64,000 nucleotides of DNA, from contig NC_083639.1 in NCBI RefSeq assembly GCF_963576545.1, forward strand, positions 24,398,118 to 24,462,117, written 5' to 3'. The translations under genes and the position numbers were made by a program. Within the stretch, counting starts at the first letter, position 1. Each line of letters begins with the position of its first letter. This DNA comes from Limanda limanda (lineage: Eukaryota; Chordata; Actinopteri; Pleuronectiformes; Pleuronectidae). The notes beneath the pieces are model-generated. The model made no database searches. It had not been told where the DNA came from and was given only the letters and a program-made list of their open reading frames with translations. Below are positions 1-10,609 of the stretch, piece after piece.

Positions 1-965
1 CCTAAATAGCAATATCTTTATGACCTTTTTTAATGATAAAATTCTAACTATTAGAAATAAAATCAACCATCTCCGACCTCAATTGGCACTAATACCCTCC
101 CAACAACAGAGATCTCATAAACGGCTGAGAATCCTCCCCATTATTTAGACAGCTTCTCTCTGATCACCCGTGATCAGTTTACCAAAATAATCTTAGGTTC
201 TAAACCAACAACCTGTATCTTAGATCCTATTCCTACAAAATTACTTAAAGAAATTCTGCCCCTAATAGATTAGGGGCAGATATATATATATATATATATA
301 TATAGATATATATATAATATTACAGGCCAATATCTAATCTCCCCTTCCTGTCTAAAATCTTAGAAAAAGTTGTAGCCAATCAGCTGTGTGAGTTTCTCCA
401 GGAAAATAATATATATGAAGACTTTCAGTCTGGGTTTAGAACCAATCACAGCACAGAGACAGCCTTGGCAAATGTAACTAATGACCTTCTAATAGCTTCA
501 GATCAGGGACTTGTGTCTGTCCTCGTTCTGTTAGATCTCAGTGCAGCATTCGATACAATTGACCATCACATTTTATTACAGAGACTAAAATAGTTAATTA
601 ACATTAATGGAATTAATGTTAATTAACTATCGCTTAACTGATCGCTCCCAATTTGTACAAATTAATGATGAGTATAGTATTGAAGTTATCCTTCAAAATG
701 TTTACCCTCATCGATGCTGCTAAAAGCTTTAATCCTCATGATGTTTTCCTACACTTGACATCTATTGCACTTCTGTCCGTCCTGGGAGAGGGATCCCTCA
801 CATGTGGCTCTCTCCGAGGTTTCTACGTATTTTTACCTGTTAAAATGGTTTTTAGTAGTTTTTCCTTACTCCTGGTGAGGGTTAAGGTCAGAGGATGTCA
901 CACCATGTTAAAGCCCTATGAGAGGAATTGTGATTTGTGAATATGGGCTATACAAATAAAATTTT
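1..965 (+). mobile_element. L2/Maui-type LINE remnant (partial reverse transcriptase plus 3' UTR)
   Basis: Degraded non-LTR retrotransposon in sense orientation. Positions about 320-590 translate to a reverse-transcriptase segment with the motifs [29 protein letters not shown] and [14 protein letters not shown], which are typical of fish L2/Maui elements. Upstream sequence (about 200-270) still reads TTCILDPIPTKLL-like pol residues, interrupted by a (TA)n tract at 279-316. After about 660 the RT C-terminus is missing. Positions 690-965 look like the element's 3' UTR, ending in a GGGCTATACAAATAAAAT tail followed by TTGATTGATT repeats. A second, reverse-oriented copy of this 3' UTR lies near 51.1 kb. 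The element is inactive: frames are broken and a large internal deletion is evident. Family assignment is from memory of teleost repeats. Confidence 0.8.
591..629. repeat. Perfect 18-bp palindrome with 3-bp loop
   Basis: Positions 591-608 (TAGTTAATTAACATTAAT) are exactly reverse-complementary to 612-629, separated by three bases. It sits at the break where the L2 reverse-transcriptase coding sequence is lost, so it may mark the rearrangement point. Nothing shows a regulatory role. Confidence 0.85.
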
Positions 966-1220
966 ATTGATTGATTTATTGATAGACACACCAATCAGGT
1001 TTAAGCACTATACAAAAGCAGCAGCTGAGTTCACCTGTCTTCAATCAAAATGGAGCTTGTGCTCAAAAAAGAAGAATAGTGATGGTGAGAGGGGGAATCC
1101 ACAGAGGAGGAGAAGGCTGCAGCATTAGTATGTGGAGGGATGTATTGTTCACTTTAGCACTGTGATGTTGCATACTGCACACGTAACCTTTATAATGTAA
1201 ATGTACTGTATACCAGACCT

Positions 1221-1790
1221 ATGCTGAACTACACAATCTTGTCTTTCAGTGTATTTCGGAGAGTTTTACAGATTGATGCTGAGGAAATCCCTCATGAATT
1301 CATATCCATAGATGAGACAGGGTTCAACCTGACAAAAGCAAGAAGGAGACGCAGAATTATCATTGGCCACGGGCCTATAATCAGTGTCCCAGGGCAACGT
1401 GGGGGTAACATCACCCTTTGCGCTGCCATTACACTGAATCGGGTCCTCCTCCATCACGCAGATATGGGTCCTTACAACACACCTCACATTCTCACATTTT
1501 TGTGCCAATTGCACAACATCGTCACAGCAGTAAACCACATGCTTAGGTGCAATACACTGGCATCTGGGACAATGTGTCATTCCACTGCTCTGCTCTGGTC
1601 CAGAACTGGTTTCAACACCATCCACAATTTTCAGTACTATCTACCATACTCTCCGTTTCTAAACCCAATCAAAGAGTTTTTCTCGGCATGGCGGTGGAGG
1701 GTTTACGTTCTCTGGCATCAGGCTCAGGTACCCCTCATTGAAACCTGTACTGGATACAGAATTTTCTGTTTGTCTGATATTTGCTGAGCT
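1221..1790 (+). pseudogene. IS630/Tc1-mariner-like DDE transposase, frameshifted
   Basis: Remnant of a DDE transposase. The first frame gives HEFISIDETGFN (first catalytic Asp region), then RRRRRIIIGHGP, VPGQRGGNITLCAAI and GPYNTPHILTFL. Around 1540 the reading jumps to another frame, giving GIWDNVSFHCSALVQNWF with the second catalytic Asp. It returns to the first frame near 1630 for SPFLNPIKEFFSAWRW. In this superfamily the third catalytic acidic residue falls at the position occupied here by Lys (NPIK instead of NPIE). Two compensating frameshifts plus this substitution mean the copy is dead. A C-terminal fragment of apparently the same family lies near 59.2-59.4 kb on the other strand. The element ends and N-terminus were not found. 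Confidence 0.8.
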
Positions 1791-2046
1791 TACAGTGTTA
1801 TGCAAACTCCTGTAGTAGCATGAAAACTGGGACATGTTTTGTTGTGATTCTCGATGTCGACATGTTGACTGATTTGGGTATATGGAGAGAAATAAATTAT
1901 ATTTTCATGAGTCTGCAGCATTGGTCTTGTGTAGTGTTTGGTGAATTTATTGTCTATTTGCACTTTCTCTGTGTACTTCACTTACAGTACTCTAGGGTGA
2001 AAAACTGGGGAATGTGTTATATCAAGGAGTATTCCTATATTATTGT

Positions 2047-2083
2047 GCGTGCGTGTGTGTGTGTCTGTGTGTGTGTGTGTGCT
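2047..2083. repeat. (TG)n/(CA)n tract next to cadps exon 6
   Basis: Interrupted TG dinucleotide tract. Read on the minus strand it is a CA repeat beginning about 20 nt downstream of the exon 6 splice donor. Confidence 0.9.
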
Positions 2084-2100
2084 GTTTGTCTTGTACATAC

Positions 2101-2222
2101 GTTGGTTTTGAGGCCTCAGCCTGGTCTGTTTGCAGTTTATGTCCTCCCTCCACCTCCATGGTGCAATAAACAATCCTGTTTGGAGCCAATGACTTCAGAC
2201 CCTGAACTTCCATGATCACCAC
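2101..2222 (-). CDS. cadps: cadps exon 6 (start of C2 domain), last exon in window
   Basis: Coding exon of calcium-dependent secretion activator, the cytosolic and membrane-associated priming factor for dense-core vesicle exocytosis. It encodes 40 residues plus two bases, beginning [16 protein letters not shown] and containing [11 protein letters not shown] and [12 protein letters not shown], nearly identical to vertebrate CADPS at the start of the C2 domain. The acceptor is TGCTGCAG at 2223-2230 and the donor is GTATGT at 2095-2100. The exon starts in phase 0 and ends in phase 2 (AC of the Thr codon). The next exon, which should start with Trp-Gly in the family, is not in the remaining 2.1 kb, so the gene runs off the left edge. 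Confidence 0.95.
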
Positions 2223-2890
2223 CTGCAGCACATAGACATAGTTTGGACACAGGAAGAGAGGGAGAAGGAGAGTGGTTTACATGGCCCAAAATGTTCGGAC
2301 GGCAATTAAGAAAATAATTCAGACTTAACTTAGACAGAAAACTCATCAAACAAGAGACAGACTTGTTGTAAGCTGCAAATCTTTATATGTCACAGAGTTG
2401 CATGACAGAAGCCCAGATAACAGGGCCAAGAAATGGTGCTTCTCACATCTGGTTAACAGGCACCATTATGGGCCTCAGTTAACACATTATATCAGACTTG
2501 TGCAGTTGTAAGTATAGACCTAAAAGGCTGTGTATGTGAAAGTTGACACCTCTATTATGTGGAGGGCTGTTTGTAGAAACATAATAAGCCTTCAGAGAAC
2601 AATGTGGAGGAGCTTGACACCAGTATTTAAAGGGCAAAGGAAGCTATTTACCAGAGGGTGGCAGTATCACACATTTTTTTGATTGCCGTTTTTGTATTAT
2701 GAGCAGATGCCTGCTTTGCAGGAAAATATTTGACCAATTAAGTGTTATGGAATTGGGCTCATTCATCAGGATATCATCTCTACATTGACAAAATAATCCT
2801 GAATTATCTGCAATAACAAAAAAAACATGCATTTCAAACAAACTGTAGGTGGTAAGGCTGTTGCGTGCTGTTGTTTGGTCATTAGACCTC

Positions 2891-3286
2891 AAAGGGATAG
2901 TTCACCAAAAAAGGAAAATTCACTCATTATCTACTCACCACCACGCCGTTGAAGTCTCAGTGGTTCACAGTGTTTCGGCCAAAGTGAACTCTTCTTCAAA
3001 ATAATATAACAACAGCAAAAAAACACAACATGCCTCCATACTGCTTGTGTTGTCACCCAAGTGTCTACGAAAGGCTAAAAAGGCATGTTGTGTTTTTCCT
3101 ATTGTTTTATTATGTCTAAAGAAGAGGTCACAATTGACTTCAATTGTATTGGATTTGGATGCAATGATGTTTACCCATGAGACTCCAGAAGTGTTCTGTG
3201 GACTCAAACACTTCACCCACCCCTCCATCAGCATAGTGGTGAGTAGATAATGAGTGACTTTTAATTTTTCGGTGAACTATCCCTTT
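2891..3286. mobile_element. 396-bp MITE with about 50-bp terminal inverted repeats
   Basis: The left end, AAAGGGATAGTTCACC (2891-2906), continues through a CACTCATTATCTACTCACCA segment. It is matched in reverse complement by the right end (GGTGAACTATCCCTTT, 3271-3286). The internal sequence has no transposase. This AAAGGGATAGTTCACC family is a very common teleost non-autonomous DNA transposon, as I recall it. No convincing target-site duplication is visible. It lies in cadps intron 5. Confidence 0.85.
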
Positions 3287-3289
3287 AAT

Positions 3290-5770
3290 GCAAACACATT
3301 AAATAAACGGAGCCAAACTGTAACATAATGGCAGTATTTTGATGAATTGTATGATGATGTGACTAGACAATGTGGGACTATTGCACTTATGAGGAGCTAT
3401 TTGAATAATGCTGTAGAAGGATTCTAGACTATTTAAATCAGACTTATAAACTAAAGTAAGTGGGAGTGTTGTTAAAGTTGTTGGTTGTCCACAGAGGCAT
3501 CTATGTTTCTCTGATTTGAAAACCAGACGCAAAGGAAACAGATGGTCAAGCTTTTGTGCAATTTCAGACGTAATGAAGAGAGCAAGAGAGTGTTGAGTGT
3601 GTTTTGAGCCTCCACAGTGACTATTCTTTAACATTTGATTCAACAGAAGGGTTTAATTTGTTTGCTGCTTTCTAAGCTGCTGGAGATCAGTTCTGGCTGT
3701 TTTTAAATTATGAGAACAGACGCCAGTGTCACCCTGTTTGAATCCACTTTCAGAATTCGCTGCACAGAGCGGAGAAAATATGTCAGTCTCGTACTTAAAT
3801 CATGAAATGTGATCTCACACAAAAAGCTACTTTCTATGTACATTAAACCCATTCAATCCTGTGCAGTGATTCATGCTTGCTCTCTCAATGAATTTGTCAT
3901 TAATGAGCTTATATATTGTTTGAAGGGTTAATGTTGATATCTGAATAAAGTAGAGAATTACCTTAGCTTACTGAAACTCAAGCCTGTCTCCAGAGCGTAG
4001 ACTCATAAACTGTGGGCAGGTGCTGCCAGGCTACAGAAAGCATTCATTGTACAAAAGATAGAATTTATCCCTCCTCACCCACATTGTATTTTTTATACCG
4101 AAAGAGATGGAAAAGTGTATTTTTCTCTCTGGGGTGCTAGAAAGCAAAAACAGGCAGAATAATAATCGTCTGGACTGTTATTTCTGATTGCATCTTTGTG
4201 GAGGATAAACACCCACAGAGACTGGGCACAGGTACTGGACAGGTCATATATCATCTGAGTGGTAAGGAAATTCTATTCTCCCTCTCGTGTTCCTGTTCAA
4301 TAGAGAAATGGACATGCCTGTCAGCCAAGTAGAGAGGCGTTCAAAATGTCTGTCAGTCAGTGGCAAAGCTAGGAAACATCTCATCTCATCAGCCACTCAC
4401 ACACTAATCCTGAAAAAGCATCCATGGTTCTAGTGGAAAAACAATGCGGGGAGGATTAACTAGTCTGATTTCAAAACCAAAAAAAGTCTAGGTGACAATA
4501 ACATGTCTTTTTATGTCAACATTTCTGATATTCTCTAGGCCAACCTGACTTAAAATCATTGTTTTGGGGCTTTTCTGTCACCTTATAAGTGTGTGGGATT
4601 GTGTTACACATAACACGTTCAAACCTAAGTAGAAATGATAGAGATATGAGAGTATGTGGATGGGTGAAATAAACAGAAACTAAACAGGTAGCCGACATTA
4701 CAGCTACCTGGAGGAAGGTTTCACATCAGAACTAATACAATGTATCTTTAGGTTTGTTAAGCAGGTATCTGTCTAAAGAGCATAGTCAGACATAACAATA
4801 GAACAATAGATAGTTTCAAAGTTTATAATTTATTTAAAAATCAATCCTTTTTTTTAACAAGATCTACAGGGTAGAGCAGTGGTTTTAAATGTGAAAATTG
4901 AAGTGAAGAGCAGCTTTGCAGGAAAATAAAGGAAATCTTAAAGTCCTATTCTATGACTGCATTTTCCTGCCCCCAGGTAGAGGCATGTTTTATTCCAGTC
5001 CAATTCATCCACCTGCTGCTTCCAGGGTCAAGAACCAACCTTCAAGCAAATACAATAAGTACAAATACAAACTACAATTAGTGTAATACTGCTTTTCTAT
5101 ATTATCCCTTTATTATGTGGGACTTAGTATGTCAGAGAGGAAAAGACATTTGATAATAATTTAGTTCCTGATAGGACTAACCATTTTTATTCTGGTGGCC
5201 CTGCAATATTTTCTCATGATATACTTGTTTTGCCCAGAGAGATGGCATAACAGCCACATTTCAACCTAACATACCTGGAACTTTTAATAAAAAAAATTCC
5301 TACAGACTGTTATTTGCCTGCGTTTCCACCACTTCCTAAAGACAGGAGAGATAAACAACTCACAGCTGCAACATGCTGTTTCACTCCAGTCCACCAAGCA
5401 GAGAGAAGACGAGTTATTTTAATCCAGCAACATTACAACACAGCTTGTAGCACAAAGCATATTCAAAACACCTAAAATTTTAAAACTGCAAATCCCATCC
5501 CAAAGTGTCCTGTACTTTTTTGTAAAGTACTAACCCTGAGCTTGGGATTTTAAAAGATTTCCCTGAAATAATGCAGACCCTGGTCTAAATGACGCGACTG
5601 AAAAAGTTTCAAGTTCCTGAAGTGAAAATGTAGCTAATGATTGTGTACATCACTTATCTCTCCAAACCATATCCCCTGTTCTTACATAAATCAGTATATG
5701 GCAATACAATAACAAAGCCAAACAAATTAGATATTCAAAACACATCAGAACTGTTTGATAGAATTCCACC
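3290..5770. other. cadps intron 5, remainder
   Basis: AT-rich intron sequence between the MITE and exon 5. I see no coding segment, RNA gene or clear repeat boundary. Short open frames here have no recognisable similarity. Confidence 0.6.
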
Positions 5771-5773
5771 AAC

Positions 5774-6010
5774 CTCCAGGGTGAAGGACAGCACAACATC
5801 AGATTTGGACAGCGTGTTCTCGTCTTCCTGGCCCATGTCCATTATGGATGTATTGTGGCCTCGTTTTAGCTTCTGCAGCTTAAACTCTCCCCCCTTGGAT
5901 ACAGGCATGCTCTCCAGATTAGCCATCAGTAGGTTGACAGAGGATCGCAGCTCCTCAATGTACATGGCCTCCATCTCCCTGGAGGAAAACTTAGGAAACC
6001 TCCCTCCGTG
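5774..6010 (-). CDS. cadps: cadps exon 5
   Basis: Encodes 79 residues (about 294-372) of CADPS, including [48 protein letters not shown] and [13 protein letters not shown], the conserved stretch just before the C2 domain. The donor at the low-coordinate end is GTTGGT, a weak match to consensus. The only in-frame acceptor is TTTTGGTAAG at 6011-6020. It gives His-Gly-Gly-Arg before FPKF, where mammalian CADPS has Glu-Arg-Lys, so the protein is one residue longer here. The exon is in phase 0 at both ends and is separated from exon 4 by only 385 bp. The exon identity is certain; the exact acceptor base is less so. Confidence 0.93.
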
Positions 6011-6395
6011 CTTACCAAAACAGGAAGACAGACAAATCATTAATAAGCACTATGTACACAGTGTCTGAAATGACCTTAAAGACACCAGGCATATATCCTA
6101 ATATAACATGTTTACCATGACCTAGCACCTGCTCAGCCGAGCAGACAGTATTTCTCAACTCTGAACTCATGTCAAACATAAAAAAAATCTGTTGAACGGT
6201 GAATGGCATAAACTCTCCAATCTAATGAGAATTTCACTCATTAAAATTGAGATGTTTTTCAGTCTGATTTCGATCAGACTGAAATACAATAACAGACCAA
6301 GATGAAAGAGCAAAATGAATGTAAAAGTCTAGACAAAGTGATAACATTTTACACAGAAGAGCCTATGAACTGTGGCGTCCATCTTTTGTCCTTAC

Positions 6396-6476
6396 CCGAG
6401 CAATCTGGTCGGCCATTTGCAGTCGTCCATCCAGCTCTCTTCTAATCTGCGCTGCCTGCTCATCAGGGTTGTCCAG
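6396..6476 (-). CDS. cadps: cadps exon 4
   Basis: Short 81-bp exon encoding exactly 27 residues (about 267-293): [20 protein letters not shown] then MADQIAR. It is bounded by an acceptor TGTTTCTCCAG and a donor GTAAGG, phase 0 on both sides. MADQIAR matches CADPS1 better than the LADKMAK of CADPS2, which supports the paralogue call. The upstream intron sequence near the branch-point region is an (AAT)n/(CAT)n triplet repeat. Confidence 0.95.
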
Positions 6477-6509
6477 CTGGAGAAACAGACACAGAATGTA
6501 TTTCTGAAT

Positions 6510-6573
6510 AATAATAATAACAATAATAATAATAATAATAACAATAATAATCATCATCATCATCATCATCATC
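6510..6573. repeat. (AAT)n/(CAT)n triplet microsatellite upstream of cadps exon 4
   Basis: Runs of AAT with occasional CAA, then ATC/CAT repeats. On the gene's strand it occupies about 35-100 nt upstream of the exon 4 acceptor, where a branch point would lie. Confidence 0.9.
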
Positions 6574-7019
6574 GAATAATGTAAAACATCTTACTTATTT
6601 TCAAGACACCACTCTGCTGTGTGCAGCATAAAAATCTACTGCTTTCAGGAAAAAAAACTACCCTCTGTTTGGACTGTTTGTGTCCAATCAGATTCAGGTT
6701 AAAAACGTGTAACTTCAATATCACACAGTGTGGGAACCTTATGTGCTGAGTTTTATGCCGTTTTCTGCTTTGTTCAGAAAAATTGCTTTGCTCACAAATG
6801 CCCTTTTTCATCATTGGAAAAATATGATATTGAAAAAGAAATGTTTAAAGGTTTCCAAAATAATTTTTTTCTCTACAAATGACAAAGCTTGAATTTTTTT
6901 TCCAAAATTTATAAAAGGTGATTTGTATCTCACCCTTTGGAATATTTCCTGATATCCCATTAAGTCAAAGTTCACGTTGACAAAATTTCTTGGCCCAAGG
7001 TTTATTTCGGGTTTATGTT

Positions 7020-7276
<257 letters not shown>

Positions 7277-7514
7277 CTGAATGAGTTTGGCTTGAATGGT
7301 AACAGTCGTTCATGTCTCAGCTTACTAGGTATCTACAATTGAAAAATAGAGCCTGTCTAACTTTTTTAGGACATTCATGAGAAAACTGTCCTCAAAAAGT
7401 GAAAGCTTGACTTTACTGCTGAAGTATTTGTTGCCTTGGAAATTATTTTGTATTCAATTTTATGACATGTGCACATAAAAGAAAATAGGCAGGTACATAT
7501 GAATGTAGAAAGTT

Positions 7515-7545
7515 ATCTCTCTCTATCTGTCTGTCTCTCAGTCGG

Positions 7546-7587
<42 letters not shown>

Positions 7588-7785
7588 TCTCTCAACCCTA
7601 ACCCTCTCACCCATCTGTCCCTGCCATTGATTTTCTCCCACTGGATGCATTAACATCTTGCTAGAACACCCATCCCTGCTGTTGCCACTGACTGAGGAGC
7701 CAGTTGAATTACTCCTGCCTCTGAGGCACCATACAAATACACACACCCACACACACACACACACATACACGCACACACACAGTGA
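7515..7785. repeat. (CT)n and (CA)n microsatellites
   Basis: A (CT)n tract at about 7546-7583 and a (CA)n tract at about 7739-7781 in intron 3. The open frames across them are low-complexity artefacts. Confidence 0.9.
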
Positions 7786-7789
7786 TACG

Positions 7790-10600
7790 CACCACAGAAT
7801 TTACACATCAAACAGTGTGCAGAGCTACAGTATACTGTGCAGCACTCCCATGTGATTATTCTCTCCTTCTGATACACAGGGAGGTCGCAGGATGTATACA
7901 ACACATGCACACTGCAAGTGACAGTGACAGTGACAAAAATTTTTTTTACTTACAGTGTATAAATATTGTCACTGAATGACTAAACATTCTGAGTCTAGAC
8001 TCACTGCAGGCTGTCCTATACCTAAAATAACCTCAGAGAAATGATAAGAATATTTATTCTGCTTTTCAGCTACTATTAAAATGAGTCCTATTTTCCAGAA
8101 GTAATGATAGCGCCAATGGGCCATGTGTTCTAACAGACTCTTGATAATTTTCCTGTTGGGGTTGGTTGCTATGCTTGACTCCACATGGTTGCTTAGGGAT
8201 CTTCAGACTTTCACTATTTTCAATTTGTATGTACAGTTAAATTATTCATTTTGTCTTTTTTGCTTAATGACAACTGTGCCATCTCATAATTGTCTTTTCG
8301 TAGTCACTGTAAAAAATGTAATTCATAAAAGTAATTCACAAAAATATTCCTAATTAAAATTAACACTAGTAAGAAAATACTAAATAGATTGATGTTAGTC
8401 AGTTAAAGAGCTTGAGCAACAGCGCCTCCGCAGCCAGACAAGGTAATAATTATATTGGACTATGTGTTATAAAGAAAAGTCCATCAGTTTTTGCAGAGTC
8501 CTCAATGAATCAAGAAACTGAAACTAAAGTACTGCTGTTAATGCTAGGTCATCTGTCTCTACAATGTCACAGAAATAAAGAATAATTTGTTGGTTATGAA
8601 AATGGGTTAAAAACATTTCTATTTTCTAAAATATGCAGCATGCTAAAACAATGCCTGTCGAGCAAGTTGCAACCCGCTGTGTCAAGGCCCAGCCACCTGA
8701 CCTTTACAACACCAACTGTGCACTCATGACACAAGAGCACATATGACACTCATTGTATGAGCGCTCCTGTCTTGTCTGTGGCTCGACTAGAGATGTGATG
8801 AGCAGAACTTTCATTTAAAGTAAAAGGATCTAAAAATAACTTACATGGAAACAATTAGCAAACCATTTACAAGCCCCCAGTCCCCATCACAGACAAACAT
8901 TTACCTGAGTTTAGTATTATATCTTAGGGTGAAACCTTATTTTGCATATCAGCAATAGTTTCCTGCGAATCCGATGAGAGGTTTATAAAATGGTTTGTAC
9001 CTAAAATGAAATTCAAAAATACAAGATAATTGGTCAATGTGTCATACCACTAAGAACAAACCTGTTCATACGACCAGTGCTTGCATGAGGCCATATGTCT
9101 AAATTTTTACCTTTAATCTTCTAATTTATTAAATCCTTACATGACAAAGAACTGTGTGTAAATGCACACATTTATATAACTCCTTTTCAGTCAATAATTG
9201 AGAAACAACTTGACCTGTAAAGTAAAATGTTACACAAAACAGTAGTCTTTCCTGCTGATAGTGGTCTAAATGAATCCGGTTCATTGGAGTGCATTAAACC
9301 CACTAAACAAATATGTGGCTCCCTGTTGAGTATGATCAGCAGGGAACAGGGAGTCTATTGAAAAAACCCAAACCCCCAAAACAACAGAGCTCATAATTCT
9401 ACTGTCCCTTGTGAAATATGTTCATTTACTACATTTCCTGCTCAGCCTTTTTTCTACTGACTGAACACAGCTCCTCGACTTCCCACAAATACAGTATTTT
9501 GGAGGAGGTGGTCAAGTTGTGTAAAATCATAAATCACCAATACTTGTTGTTCTAAGGGGCACAAACACGCCATATATTATTGCTACATTAAACAGGTGGA
9601 AAATGTTTCAATTATAAAAGAACATTTCTCTAGTTCATTGACATGAAATGAGGACCTTGAAAAAAGGGCAGGACTGATGAGTCAGCCCCATATAGAAAAC
9701 AAATATGTGCATCTCTTCAGGCCTTACAATGCTTCAATGGGTCATAATGGCAGAGTTGTGTCATTTTGGTAACTTTCTGAGAATGACAACCGCTAACATT
9801 ATCATCATTCAAACACTGTATACAACATGGATTTGTTTTGCATCCACGAAAAAAGGGCAGAAGGCAGTGACACTGCCCTGAAGGTTTTCAGTCTCCCCCG
9901 AGGATTAAGTGTGAAGTGTTTTTGGTTTTATAAGAGTGCTTTGGGGAAAATGATTGAAGACATCTGCAGAACACAAAGTGTGCACTGTGGAAGGTGGCAA
10001 CACAAAGCAGGTGAAGTTTTAGCACACATCAGGAATTGAGTAGTCAAATGTCATGGTTAGTCTGTTTAACTTACTAATGCATTTTGTCGACATGTGCCTT
10101 GACAAATACAGCATATACATTTCGCCCAATGCACATGGTAGTCACAAAGCAAATATAATCTGTTCAATTAAAATCTAACAGTCTCCCAGTTGGTTGTAAA
10201 TGTTCCAGCAGGGGAAAACAGACTCCTACACAATACTTTATTTATGTCAGCTATTGAGCTCATTGCAATTACTTTCACTGTCTTTATTCGGATTTGTGTT
10301 TACACAACGTGCATTGGGACATTGAGTCCACAATGTTGTGTAGCTTGGAATGTCTTACTCAACTGCTTTTCAAAGTGTCGGTGAAACTTTAATGGAAAAG
10401 GGGGGGACAATGTGACAATAAAAATATAATTATTAATTATTAAATAAAATATGACTTATTTTTTTAATGCCACTCATTTAATTACACAAAAAACACACAC
10501 CACTCAAGCCAATCAGAATTGAGCAGCCGCTACATCAGAAGGTTGCTGTGTGCCTGAAAACTAACTATCTCCCTCCTGCTAAAGGCTAAAATGGAATTTT
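7790..10600. other. cadps intron 3, stretch without recognised features
   Basis: About 2.8 kb of AT-rich intron. No repeat boundaries, RNA genes or protein similarities were recognised. Open frames of 60-76 codons here are at chance level. Confidence 0.55.
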
Positions 10601-10609
10601 TTCTTTAAA

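Noticed and set aside
1266..1625. 119-codon minus-strand frame
   Set aside because: Antisense shadow of the IS630-like transposase remnant.
1..2100. A further cadps exon beyond exon 6
   Set aside because: The expected continuation starting Trp-Gly was not found on the minus strand; the area is LINE and transposase remnant.
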